Origin: Lacticaseibacillus pabuli
GTDB taxonomy: Bacteria > Bacillota > Bacilli > Lactobacillales > Lactobacillaceae
NCBI RefSeq assembly: GCF_028736235.1
Contig: NZ_CP117884.1
Coordinates: 124,001-188,000 of the forward strand
DNA length: 64,000 nucleotides
Direction of reading: 5' to 3'
This document shows positions 24,827 to 32,824 of this stretch, piece after piece (the first letter of the stretch is position 1; each line of letters starts with the position of its first letter). The position numbers and the translations under genes were made by a program. The notes under the pieces are model-generated. The model saw nothing but the letters and a program-made list of their open reading frames with translations, was not told the DNA's origin and made no database searches.

Positions 24827-26407
24827 ATGCAAAATTCGTCTGAACCAGGCCGTAAGCATAAGCTTATTGAATATGCGAACGGTCCCTCACTTGAGGAAAT
24901 CAACGGTACTGTTGAAGTGCCGAAGGGGAAAGGCTTCTGGAAAACCCTGTTCGCCTACTCAGGCCCAGGTGCTTTAGTCGCTGTTGGGTACATGGATCCA
25001 GGTAACTGGTCAACCAGTATCACCGGTGGTCAAAACTTCCAGTACCTTCTGATGTCGATCATTTTGATTTCCAGCTTAATTGCCATGCTTCTACAGAACA
25101 TGGCCGCTAAGCTGGGGATTGTTACCCGCATGGACCTTGCGCAAGCTATCCGTGCCCGTACGAGCAAAACCCTTGGCATTATCCTCTGGATCATGACCGA
25201 GTTCGCCATCATGGCTACTGATATCGCTGAAGTTATCGGTGCCGCGATTGCCCTCTACCTCTTGTTCCACATTCCCTTAGTCATCGCCGTTTTCATCACT
25301 GTATTCGATGTGCTGCTATTATTGCTGTTGACTAAGATTGGTTTCCGTAAGATTGAAGCGATTGTTGTTGCTTTAATTTTGGTTATCTTGCTTGTGTTTG
25401 TGTACCAGGTTGCTTTGTCTGACCCTGACTGGGGTGGCATTATCAGCGGCCTTGTACCATCCGCAAAGACGGTCGCAACACATCCAACTGTTGCTGGGAT
25501 GACACCACTGTCTGGTGCCTTGGGTATCATTGGTGCGACGGTTATGCCACATAACCTGTACTTGCACTCTGCCATTTCCCAAACCCGTAAGATTGACCAC
25601 AACGATGAAGAAGATGTCGCAACGGCCGTTAAGTTCAGTGCCTGGGATTCTAACATCCAGCTGTCCTTTGCCTTCGTTGTTAACTCACTGCTCCTGATCA
25701 TGGGTGTTGCCGTGTTCAAGTCTGGTGTGGTTAAGGATCCATCATTCTTCGGTCTGTTCAAGGCTTTGTCTGACACGTCAATGCTTTCCAACGGTGTTTT
25801 GATTGCCGTTGCCAAGTCCGGGATTCTGTCAATCCTATTCGCTGTCGCACTGCTGGCTTCAGGTCAAAACTCGACCATTACTGGTACTTTAACTGGTCAA
25901 GTTATCATGGAAGGGTTCATTCACATGCGCATGCCACTCTGGGCACGTCGTCTGGTAACCCGTCTGATTTCTGTTATCCCTGTTCTATTCTGTGTTTGGA
26001 TGACCCGCAACCTGCCGGCCGTCGATGAACACGAAGCGCTGAACAACCTCATGAACAACTCTCAAGTGTTCCTGGCGTTCGCGCTGCCATTCTCAATGCT
26101 GCCACTGCTCATGATGACCAATAGTGAGGTCGAAATGGGTAAGCGGTTCAAGAACTCGATGTGGGTTAAGGTCTGCGGTTGGGTTTTTGTTATTGGTTTG
26201 ACCTACCTCAACATGCTTGGTCTGCCAGATGCCTTCGCTGGATTCCTCGGTGATGGTGCATCTGCTAGCCAGATCAGTACCGCGCACATCTTTGCTTACG
26301 TTACCATCGTCCTTGTGCTTGCACTTCTCGCATGGTGCACGTATGATTTGTACCGTGGTAACCAGCGTTTAGCAAAGGCACACCGTGATCATGCTGAGGA
26401 GGCATAA
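24827..26407 (+). CDS. mntH: Nramp-family Mn2+/divalent metal:H+ symporter
   Basis: 526 residues, about 11 helices. The helix 1 motif [15 protein letters not shown] supplies the DPGN metal site, and helix 6 has [11 protein letters not shown] with the conserved MPH. In lactobacilli such proteins import manganese, which protects against oxidative stress. The start follows GGAAGGAAG. It is coupled to a universal stress protein gene three bases downstream, a pairing frequent in lactic acid bacteria. Codon choice looks more strongly biased than in the neighbours, hinting at high expression. Confidence 0.93.
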   Translation: MQNSSEPGRKHKLIEYANGPSLEEINGTVEVPKGKGFWKTLFAYSGPGALVAVGYMDPGNWSTSITGGQNFQYLLMSIILISSLIAMLLQNMAAKLGIVTRMDLAQAIRARTSKTLGIILWIMTEFAIMATDIAEVIGAAIALYLLFHIPLVIAVFITVFDVLLLLLLTKIGFRKIEAIVVALILVILLVFVYQVALSDPDWGGIISGLVPSAKTVATHPTVAGMTPLSGALGIIGATVMPHNLYLHSAISQTRKIDHNDEEDVATAVKFSAWDSNIQLSFAFVVNSLLLIMGVAVFKSGVVKDPSFFGLFKALSDTSMLSNGVLIAVAKSGILSILFAVALLASGQNSTITGTLTGQVIMEGFIHMRMPLWARRLVTRLISVIPVLFCVWMTRNLPAVDEHEALNNLMNNSQVFLAFALPFSMLPLLMMTNSEVEMGKRFKNSMWVKVCGWVFVIGLTYLNMLGLPDAFAGFLGDGASASQISTAHIFAYVTIVLVLALLAWCTYDLYRGNQRLAKAHRDHAEEA

Positions 26408-26410
26408 AAG

Positions 26411-26848
26411 ATGGCTGAAAATGAATTTAAAAGAATTTTGGTTGGTGTCGATGACTCTCCTGACGCACTGGCAGCTCTCCAATACGCCATTCATCGCGCA
26501 AAGGACGACGGTTCAGAACTTATTATCGCGTCAGTCCTCGAAGACGGTGAAATGAACGTCTACCAGGCCCTCACCAAGGACTATGTCCATGGTGAACGCG
26601 ACGAACTCGAGGCTCACCTTGAGAAGTATGTTGGTCTGGCTGAAGAAGCTGGTGTCGAACAGGTTCGCGCCGTTATCGGTGAAGGTAACCCTGGTGAAGT
26701 GTTGGTTAAGACCATCACGCCTAAGTACAAGCCAGACCTCTTGATTATTGGGGCCAAGGCCAACAAGGGAATTGCCCAGTTAATGGGTAGCCAGGCCGCT
26801 TACATGGCCAAGCACTCCCGCATTTCAGTTATGATCGTACGCGAATAG
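26411..26848 (+). CDS. Universal stress protein, UspA family
   Basis: 145 residues. The N-terminal ILVGVDDSPDALAALQYAI and the C-terminal nucleotide-loop motif GAKANKGIAQLMGSQAAYMAKHS followed by VMIV match the ATP-binding Usp type (G-2x-G-9x-G-S). It lies three bases after mntH, so the two are co-translated. It may bind ATP and modulate the transporter or a stress response; the exact role is unknown. Confidence 0.9.
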   Translation: MAENEFKRILVGVDDSPDALAALQYAIHRAKDDGSELIIASVLEDGEMNVYQALTKDYVHGERDELEAHLEKYVGLAEEAGVEQVRAVIGEGNPGEVLVKTITPKYKPDLLIIGAKANKGIAQLMGSQAAYMAKHSRISVMIVRE

Positions 26849-27001
26849 TATTGCATTCCAGTCTGGCGCAGAGTGGAATTACGTCAGATATCCACCCTTA
26901 ATTACGGAGTATCACATGCAGTTAGCTTGCTAATTGCATCAATACCATCAATACGGTTTCAGCCATGAGAACTGTTCTGTGTGAGCAGTGTCGCTGAAAT
27001 G

Positions 27002-27046
27002 AAACAGCACCCCGAGTCCATGTTTGGATTCGGGGTGCTGTTTTTG
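27002..27046 (+). terminator. Terminator of mntH-usp
   Basis: AACAGCACCCCGAGTCC pairs with GGATTCGGGGTGCTGTT, followed by TTTTGTG. Confidence 0.88.
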
Positions 27047-27055
27047 TGACGCCAG

Positions 27056-27110
27056 TGCTTGGGCTCTGGTGCTTGGGGCTCCGGTGCTCGTGGCTCCGGT
27101 GCTTGGGGCG
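27056..27110. repeat. Tandem 14-15-bp repeats at the edge of element C
   Basis: Four degenerate copies of GTGCTTGGGGCTCCG in a row. The last copy becomes the 5' arm of palindrome C. Confidence 0.7.
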
Positions 27111-27325
27111 GCGGCCGAGAATACTACGGCTGGAACGTGCTCGGCCGCTTCATGGGAATGGCTGTCGAAAAATCACGACAGCCATTCCCATTCTCGCTAT
27201 GATTGAAGCCAGACCAGAAAGTCGCTGGTCTGTCTCCAATCATGCCGGTATTAATGGCAAAGTGCGCCATCAATACTTCAGCACTGGGCCTGTATTCTCG
27301 GCCGCCGCCCCAAGCACCTCCGTGG
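27091..27325. repeat. Branched palindromic element C
   Basis: 27099-27124 pairs perfectly with 27292-27317 (26 bp), flanked by a TCC/TCC 3x3 internal loop (27095-27097 against 27319-27321). Three inner hairpins: 27154-27189 (14 bp), 27201-27241 (15 of 17, loop AAAGTCG) and 27248-27276 (10 of 11, loop AAAGTGC). A short CGGC/GCCG hairpin may precede them. Same architecture as A, B and D, with different sequence. Confidence 0.85.
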
Positions 27326-27352
27326 CATAGAACAGGGGGACGATAGCATTGT

Positions 27353-28477
27353 TTACGACGCCGTCATCGTCGTGCCCTCAATCGTCACGCAATCACGACC
27401 ACACCGTTTGGACTGGTAGAGGTAGTGATCCGCCCGCTTGAAGACCGCCGTTGAGTTGGTGTCTTTGCCATTGACGATGGCGAGGCCAAACGAGGCAGAT
27501 AGGAAGAACTCGCCCTTACTATAGCGAATCTTGGCATTACGTAAGCGTCTCTGGCTCTTGAGTACTAAGTCTGTTGCTTGGGAAAGCTCGTGCTGTGGCG
27601 CGATAATGGCAAACTCCTCGCCGCCCGTGCGGTACAGGCGGCAGGCAGGTTCGTCGCTCAGGCATTCTCGCAATGTCGTGGCCACCACCATCAGCGCCTG
27701 GTTACCGACCAGGTGCCCGTACGTATCGTTAATGGCCTTGAAGTGGTCGATATCGAGTGTAATTAGGGCCAACTCGCCGCCCGCATCGTATGCGTGGTTG
27801 AAGTCTTGCTGGAAGGTCGGCCAGTTGCGCACTTGGGTTAACCCGTCGTACTGTACCTGGTGGCTGAGCTGTGCGATTACACGTTGGTCCTGGCGCTGGT
27901 AAAGGTCATAATCCCAGAGTGCAAAGAACGCCCAGAGCAGGCTGCCCATGTTGATAATGATGGTGGATAAGGCAACGGTACTCTGCAGGCGTACCCCAGC
28001 GAGCACCCAGGACAAGAGGCCGATTGCGGTCGCAGGCAGTAGGTAGAGGAAGTCATGCTGCCGCAAATGGGCACTGGCCCAGCGTTGACCCAGCATAATC
28101 GCCGCGGCAAGTAAGTAAAACGCCCAGGTGTAGCCGGTCATGTTGCCCGTTGAGTTGAGCGTGTACGCGCCGCAAATCTGGACAATGACAAAGCCACGCA
28201 TCGTCGGCATCAGCAGGCTGGCATAGATCATAATGATGGCCTTTAGATTCACGAAGACCCAGTACATGAGGCCGTGGAAACCGCTGCTGGCAAAGTTTAA
28301 GACCAGTAAAACGGCGCAAACGTAGATGACCAGTGGCACTTCGCGAGCGGCTGGACTCAGGCTACGTTCTGCGGCGACACGCTTTTTCGTGCCGTCGTCA
28401 ATCTGTTGGTACACTGTGACGAAGCCCAGCGTACTGGCGACAACAAGGAAAATGTTGGCAAGCACTTGCTGAATCAT
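27353..28477 (-). CDS. Membrane diguanylate cyclase, GGDEF domain (copy 2)
   Basis: About six N-terminal hydrophobic segments, then a GGDEF domain with LITLDIDHFKAINDTYGH (metal Asp) and LYRTGGEEFAII (active GGEEF). No RxxD inhibitory site is visible upstream. ATG 28477 follows GGGGG with 8-base spacing; an ATG nine codons upstream (28504) is possible. Product and layout match the copies at 13 and 42 kb. It is monocistronic. Confidence 0.85.
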   Translation of the reverse strand: MIQQVLANIFLVVASTLGFVTVYQQIDDGTKKRVAAERSLSPAAREVPLVIYVCAVLLVLNFASSGFHGLMYWVFVNLKAIIMIYASLLMPTMRGFVIVQICGAYTLNSTGNMTGYTWAFYLLAAAIMLGQRWASAHLRQHDFLYLLPATAIGLLSWVLAGVRLQSTVALSTIIINMGSLLWAFFALWDYDLYQRQDQRVIAQLSHQVQYDGLTQVRNWPTFQQDFNHAYDAGGELALITLDIDHFKAINDTYGHLVGNQALMVVATTLRECLSDEPACRLYRTGGEEFAIIAPQHELSQATDLVLKSQRRLRNAKIRYSKGEFFLSASFGLAIVNGKDTNSTAVFKRADHYLYQSKRCGRDCVTIEGTTMTAS

Positions 28478-28565
28478 AATTATTCCCCCAAACGCATTCA
28501 TCATTCACCTAAAACCGCTCGTCGTCAACGATGGATTAATAGTTCCTAAGACAAATTGACGATAT

Positions 28566-28612
28566 TTATGCTAATAAAAAATAGGACGGTGATATGTCAC
28601 CGTCCTATTTGT
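28566..28612 (-). terminator. Terminator after the flavodoxin-fold oxidoreductase
   Basis: AAATAGGACGGTGA pairs with TCACCGTCCTATTT; on the minus strand a T run follows. Confidence 0.88.
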
Positions 28613-28624
28613 TCTTTTGACTGC

Positions 28625-29215
28625 TTAGGCGATAGCCGCCCCGGCCTTCTCAGCAGCACGCAACCACTTGGTACGCTTGCTGTCGCTGCTTTTCTTGACC
28701 ATGTTGCAGGACAACCACTTCACGTTCTGCAAACCCATCTTCTTAAATGTGCCCCGGATGAGGGCACGCTGGATGGCATCACCGTAAAGCCACCGGTACA
28801 CGCTACGCGGCGTGTTCATTGTGGTCATGATTGTTGTCGATTGCAGTTTTGGCAGCTGCGAAATCATACCCGTGCCGTTTTTGGTGTAGGTGAAGGTTTC
28901 ACCTGGGAAGATGACTTTGTCGATAAAGCCCTTCATCATGGCTGGCATGAGCTCCCACCAGATAGGGAAGACCAAGATGAGGTGATCCGCGTCCTTCAAG
29001 CGTGCGATGTAGTCCTGCGCCTGAGCATCTTGTGCCTTGTGTTTGAGGAAGCCAATCAGGTCGGCTGAATGCATCACGGGGTCAAAATGATCGGCTTCCA
29101 GGTCAATCACGTCAACGGTTTGGCCGTGTGCTTCTGCACCTTTCTTTGCCGACATCATGAGGGCGTGACAAAAACTACCATCGTAAGGGTGACTCGTGAC
29201 AATAACTGTTTTCAA
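28625..29215 (-). CDS. NAD(P)H dehydrogenase (quinone)/flavodoxin-fold oxidoreductase
   Basis: 196 residues. The N-terminal KTVIVTSHPYDGSFCHALM is the FMN-phosphate loop of KefF/MdaB-type enzymes, and FPIWWELMPAMMKGFIDKV is the second conserved segment. It would reduce quinones or related electrophiles with NAD(P)H and FMN or FAD. The longer ATG start (29230) contains the ribosome site itself; TTG 29215 lies 8 bases after GGAGG and is preferred. A MarR-type palindrome, identical to one near 18.7 kb, lies upstream. Confidence 0.82.
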   Translation of the reverse strand: MKTVIVTSHPYDGSFCHALMMSAKKGAEAHGQTVDVIDLEADHFDPVMHSADLIGFLKHKAQDAQAQDYIARLKDADHLILVFPIWWELMPAMMKGFIDKVIFPGETFTYTKNGTGMISQLPKLQSTTIMTTMNTPRSVYRWLYGDAIQRALIRGTFKKMGLQNVKWLSCNMVKKSSDSKRTKWLRAAEKAGAAIA

Positions 29216-29274
29216 TATGCTTGCCTCCATTTGCTTTGTTGTTGCTAAGTTTATGGGGCTAGGCAGGGTGGTGC

Positions 29275-29290
29275 ATTAACAATTGTTAAT
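29275..29290. promoter_or_regulatory. Palindromic operator ATTAACAATTGTTAAT
   Basis: A perfect 16-bp palindrome between the oxidoreductase and the Crp-type gene. Its 14-bp core equals the operator beside the MarR-ABC pair at 18714-18727, suggesting one MarR protein controls both loci. Confidence 0.6.
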
Positions 29291-29297
29291 CACGTGG

Positions 29298-29834
29298 CTA
29301 TTTTTTCAGCCGGTTGCGAATTCGGGAGAGTGATACTGGCGTGATACCTAGGTATGAAGCCAATTCGTATTGTGGCACGCGTGCCGCGAATTTCGGCTGA
29401 TTGGCCAGCAGTGTCTGGTAACGTTTCTCCGGGGAATCCTGGATCCGGTTGAGGAAATATTGGGTGTACGCGATAAAGCGGTGGCACACGAAATCAGTGA
29501 CGGCCGCCATTAGCTTTGGCTCGCGCTCAATTCGGTTGCGTAAGGTGTTCCCGTCAATGGCGACCAAGGTGGTTTCCTCAAAGCTGGTGATGGAAAACAT
29601 GCTAGGTTTATTGAGGTAAAAGCTTTCGAATGAGGAGACGACTTCACCTTCAAAAAAGAACTGCACGGTGATGTCGCGCCCGTCGTCGTTATGCCAGAGT
29701 CGCAGCCCACCCTGGCGAATGAGGTACAGCTGTTTGGCCGTGTCGCCCTCGACGAGCAAGTCTGTCCCTGCAGGTACCGTCCGGGTTGGCATGTCCGCGG
29801 CCATCCCTTTAAAAATATTGTCGATATCACCCAT
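29298..29834 (-). CDS. Crp/Fnr family regulator, atypical
   Basis: 178 residues. An N-terminal cyclic-nucleotide-binding-like beta barrel (GDTAKQLYLIRQGGLRLWHN, FFFEGEVVSSFES) and a short C-terminal helix-turn-helix (PQYELASYLGITPVSLSRIRNRLKK). ATG 29834 follows AGGAGG at 8 bases. There are no clustered Cys for an iron-sulfur centre. It ends 82 bases upstream of the oxidoreductase start on the same strand and may regulate it. Its ligand is unknown. Confidence 0.85.
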   Translation of the reverse strand: MGDIDNIFKGMAADMPTRTVPAGTDLLVEGDTAKQLYLIRQGGLRLWHNDDGRDITVQFFFEGEVVSSFESFYLNKPSMFSITSFEETTLVAIDGNTLRNRIEREPKLMAAVTDFVCHRFIAYTQYFLNRIQDSPEKRYQTLLANQPKFAARVPQYELASYLGITPVSLSRIRNRLKK

Positions 29835-29902
29835 GAAAGTCGCCTCCTGTGTTGTCTGGTTCTCATTATACCGCGACAAACGGGCAGTTTTTGCCAATAA
29901 AA

Positions 29903-29951
29903 CAAGCAGGGGTGGTCGGCGCAACTGTTGCTGCGCCGACCACCCCTGCTG
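29903..29951 (-). terminator. Strong terminator hairpin
   Basis: AGCAGGGGTGGTCGGCGCA pairs perfectly with TGCGCCGACCACCCCTGCT (19 bp). On the minus strand TTGTTTTATT follows, so it ends the small membrane protein operon. Confidence 0.88.
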
Positions 29952-29961
29952 AGCGTCGAGA

Positions 29962-30123
29962 TTAATGCATTTTGTGTGCGTACATGGCGGAAAGGTGCCC
30001 GCCGCATTCGATCAACATCCCAATCACCATCATGTACATGGCGAACATGCTGTGCATGGTGATGAGTGCGATAAGTGAAACTAGGTAGAAAATGATCGCA
30101 ATAATCAGTGTGGCTTTTTGCAA
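29962..30123 (-). CDS. Small Met/His-rich membrane protein
   Basis: 53 codons from TTG 30123, whose ribosome site (GAGGTG) lies inside the end of the preceding gene, so the two are translationally coupled. The product has a hydrophobic helix (TLIIAIIFYLVSLIALIT), then MHSMFAMYMMV, and a tail with CGGHLSAMYAHKMH. The Met, His and Cys density near a membrane suggests metal (copper-type) binding, but this is inference. I know no family for it. Confidence 0.65.
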   Translation of the reverse strand: MQKATLIIAIIFYLVSLIALITMHSMFAMYMMVIGMLIECGGHLSAMYAHKMH

Positions 30124-30124
30124 A

Positions 30125-30688
30125 CTACTTCACCTCAATTTTACCAACCGCAATTGGTAAGGTTACGTGCGCATCGTAATGACCCACTTCACCGGCGACG
30201 CTGGCAGGTAAGTTCAAGCCAGACGGTACACCATGAATATAGATGACCCGCTTGTCGAGTGCAAGCGCGGTATCGTTGAAGGCGGCCTTGAAATTGGCGC
30301 TGAGTTTGCTAAGTGGTACCAATTTGGTATAGGCAAAATGGCCCTGGTCATCGGCGACTGGGTATTCGTCGTTCGGAATGTTCATATCCGCAGGCGCGTC
30401 GTTGAATGGTACCATGGTCGTCCCAGAAACAGGTTCCGTTTCGGGTAAGTCAACAAAGCCGTCCCCGTTCACATCCTGGGTCATCGTGGCGATTGCGGCG
30501 TCCTGCCCATCAGGGAACCCGTGGAAATGTTCCCAATGCTGGATGCCAGCGGGGGTGTCCCACATCTCGATACTAATCTTGAGCTGGTCGCCTTCAATGT
30601 CAAAGCTGGCGTTCCCGTGGGCAGCGGTGCCAATTTTGGCTTCGTTGAGGGGCACAATCTTTGCAACAAAATGTTTGTTCGTCATCAT
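30125..30688 (-). CDS. Hypothetical protein, weak CHRD/SodC-like features
   Basis: 187 residues, no signal peptide. HWEHFHGFPDGQDAA, DVNGDGFVDLPETE (an EF-hand-like acidic loop) and VIYIHGVPSG near the C-terminus are the recognisable parts. Paired His-x-x-His motifs and the overall beta-rich pattern resemble CHRD or Cu/Zn-SOD-like proteins, but the match is weak. The start follows AGGAGG. It is divergent from an FLP-like redox regulator and overlaps the ribosome site of the Met/His-rich small membrane protein, so a redox or metal role is plausible. Confidence 0.6.
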   Translation of the reverse strand: MMTNKHFVAKIVPLNEAKIGTAAHGNASFDIEGDQLKISIEMWDTPAGIQHWEHFHGFPDGQDAAIATMTQDVNGDGFVDLPETEPVSGTTMVPFNDAPADMNIPNDEYPVADDQGHFAYTKLVPLSKLSANFKAAFNDTALALDKRVIYIHGVPSGLNLPASVAGEVGHYDAHVTLPIAVGKIEVK

Positions 30689-30782
30689 ATTCAGTATCCT
30701 CCTGTGATTGGGTAACGTGTCTCATTGAATTAGGCATTGCCTTTCGTTGAATTAACTATATAATATAACACGTAACTAAAAA

Positions 30783-30796
30783 TTGACATATGTCAA
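30783..30796. promoter_or_regulatory. Palindromic operator TTGACATATGTCAA
   Basis: A perfect 14-bp palindrome of the Crp/Fnr half-site type (TTGA-N6-TCAA), between the divergent FLP-like regulator and the CHRD-like gene. It is well placed for control of both. Confidence 0.6.
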
Positions 30797-30817
30797 AAAC
30801 GTGGAGAAACTTTCAAT

Positions 30818-31474
30818 ATGAAGGAAATGACACATGATCCATTGCAGTGTGTAGCCAGTGCGCCGATTTTTGCAGGGGTACCTGAGTCGGTGTTAAAGCA
30901 GCTGGTCACAATTTCGACGCATCAGCAGCACTTTGCAGCCGGCGAGTTGCTGTACAGTGCCGGTGAGGCCGCGGAATCACTGCTTGTCGTGGATTCGGGT
31001 CGGGTGAAGATATACAGTTTGAACGCGGATGGCGAGGAGCAGATTCAGTACTTCCTCGAGCCCAACGCGATTGATAGTGAGGCGGCACTATTCACGGACA
31101 AACGGCACACCAACTTTGCCGAAGTGGTCGAAGACGCGGCCATTTGTTCTATCGACAAGGGCGCCTTTCAGCACCTGATTGCTAGTGACGGCGAACTGGC
31201 ACTGCGGATGCTAAACGTCTACGGGCACCGCCTGACGGACCTGGAGACGCGGACGGCGCGGCTAGGCACACTGACCGCCCGTGACCGCTTGTTGCAGTTC
31301 CTCCGCAGCACGGGTTCCGCACAGGGTAGCTCGCAGTTCAAACTACCGATGAAGAAAAGCGAGTTGGCTAACTGGCTGAACGTGACGCCAGAGACCCTGA
31401 GCCGCCAGTTCAAGGCGCTATTGGCAGATAATCAGATTGAAATGAAGGGCCGGCTGATAACGCTCTTGGCATAA
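30818..31474 (+). CDS. Crp/Fnr family regulator, FLP-like
   Basis: 218 residues. A Crp-type beta barrel (GELLYSAGEAAESLLVVDSGRVKIY), a dimer helix and a C-terminal helix-turn-helix (KKSELANWLNVTPETLSRQFKAL). Only two cysteines are visible, C11 and C110. The FLP protein of Lacticaseibacillus casei also has one N-terminal and one central Cys that form a disulfide under oxidation. A similar thiol switch is therefore a reasonable inference here. It is divergent from a possible metal/redox gene across a palindromic operator, and is followed by a glutathione peroxidase gene on the opposite strand. Confidence 0.82.
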   Translation: MKEMTHDPLQCVASAPIFAGVPESVLKQLVTISTHQQHFAAGELLYSAGEAAESLLVVDSGRVKIYSLNADGEEQIQYFLEPNAIDSEAALFTDKRHTNFAEVVEDAAICSIDKGAFQHLIASDGELALRMLNVYGHRLTDLETRTARLGTLTARDRLLQFLRSTGSAQGSSQFKLPMKKSELANWLNVTPETLSRQFKALLADNQIEMKGRLITLLA

Positions 31475-31485
31475 AGCTGTTCCAT

Positions 31486-31532
31486 CAAAAAATACCGCAG
31501 ACTTTGAATTGCTAAGTCTGCGGTATTTTTTC
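31486..31532. terminator. Bidirectional terminator
   Basis: AAAAAATACCGCAGACTT pairs with AAGTCTGCGGTATTTTTT between convergent genes. Confidence 0.9.
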
Positions 31533-31533
31533 G

Positions 31534-32010
31534 TTATTGTGCGAGTACCTTTTCAATCGCCGGAATCATCTTGTCCGGGTTGGTCTTCGGCGCAACGCGT
31601 TCGACCACGTTGCCCTCACCATCGACTAGAAACTTGGTGAAGTTCCACTTGATGGCGCCGCCGAGCATGCCAAACGCCTCGCCCTTGAGGTATTTGAACA
31701 GTGGGTCGGCATCGCTACCATTGACCTTGATCATCTGGTGCATCGGGAACGTCACGCCCCATTGCGTCCGGCAGGCTGCTGCGGCCGCCTGACCATCCGC
31801 CAATTCCTGGTGAAACTGGTCGGAGGGGAAGCCGAGGATGATGAGTCCTTGGTCTTGATACTTTTTGTAGATAGCCTCGAGCTGCTCAAACTGAGGGGCA
31901 AACCCGCACTTGGTCGCCGTGTTGACGATAATCATCGGGTGGCCCTTGTACTTGTCGAGGGAATAGCTGTCCCCGTTTTCCAGGGTGACTTTGTAATCGT
32001 AAATGCTCAT
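31534..32010 (-). CDS. Glutathione peroxidase-like peroxidase
   Basis: 158 residues. NTATKCGFAPQ contains the peroxidatic Cys (Cys type, not selenocysteine); GFPSDQF replaces the usual GFPCNQF, so the second Cys of thioredoxin-dependent members is absent there. KWNFTKFLV holds the Trp and Asn of the catalytic tetrad. It reduces hydroperoxides in the cytosol. It is followed on the same strand by TauE and a CPA2 antiporter with short gaps; the orientation means it is last of three genes. Confidence 0.9.
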   Translation of the reverse strand: MSIYDYKVTLENGDSYSLDKYKGHPMIIVNTATKCGFAPQFEQLEAIYKKYQDQGLIILGFPSDQFHQELADGQAAAAACRTQWGVTFPMHQMIKVNGSDADPLFKYLKGEAFGMLGGAIKWNFTKFLVDGEGNVVERVAPKTNPDKMIPAIEKVLAQ

Positions 32011-32031
32011 AATGAAACTCCTTTCCGGTTG

Positions 32032-32802
32032 CTACTGAATGTAGGCGGTGTAGAAGAAGTAAGCGGCCAAGCCGAACGCTGCAAAGCCAATGAGGATGCG
32101 CATGAGCCGCTGCGGTACGTGCCGGACAACGATGGGGCCGAGGTAGCCGCCCGCCAGCATGCCCAAACCCATGGGGATGACCATCAGCCAGTAGACCTTG
32201 GTCGTGAAGGCGTAGATGACCAGTGACACGATGTTGGTGAAGAAGGTCGCCACGTTCTTGAGCGCGTTGCTGACGGCGAAGGTAACGGGCAGGCTGATGG
32301 AGAGAATCGCCAGCATGATGACACCCGCTGAGGCGCCAAAGTAACCGATGTAGACCCCGACCAGGAAGACCATGACGTTCCGGATGAACAGACGCCAACC
32401 CGTGAAGGTGTGGCCACGCGTGATACCTGTCATGGCCGGACGCGCCGACCAGAGCATGAGGCCACCAGCTAGTGCAATCAAGAATGGGACGACTTTTTCA
32501 AAGGTCGCCGCGGGTGCGATGGCGAGGATGAGTGCCCCAATGATACCACCGATGATCGCGTATGCGGTGACGGAAACCATGAGCTTGCGATTTTCGCGCA
32601 GTTCCTTCGTGGAGGATAGCCCCGCGCCGACACCCGTGAAGATCATCGCGGCGGTGTTGGTCACATCTGCTGAAACGGGTGGCACGCCGAGTGCGATGAG
32701 CACGGGGTAGGTGACGAGGGACGCCATGCCGGCCATGGAGCTGAGCAGGCCGCCGAACATACCCGTGATGAGCAAAATGAAGGTTAATAGGATTGGATTC
32801 AA
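32032..32802 (-). CDS. Sulfite exporter TauE/SafE family membrane protein
   Basis: 256 residues with about eight helices. Duplicated TauE motifs are visible: GGLLSSMAGMASLVTYPVL near the N-terminus and GYFGASAGVIMLAILS in the second half. The family exports sulfite, sulfoacetate or other small anions, and many members are uncharacterised. It lies 21 bases upstream of the glutathione peroxidase gene and 22 bases downstream of a CPA2 antiporter, suggesting one operon. Confidence 0.85.
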   Translation of the reverse strand: MNPILLTFILLITGMFGGLLSSMAGMASLVTYPVLIALGVPPVSADVTNTAAMIFTGVGAGLSSTKELRENRKLMVSVTAYAIIGGIIGALILAIAPAATFEKVVPFLIALAGGLMLWSARPAMTGITRGHTFTGWRLFIRNVMVFLVGVYIGYFGASAGVIMLAILSISLPVTFAVSNALKNVATFFTNIVSLVIYAFTTKVYWLMVIPMGLGMLAGGYLGPIVVRHVPQRLMRILIGFAAFGLAAYFFYTAYIQ

Positions 32803-32824
32803 GGAAAATCAGGACCTTCCTAGG

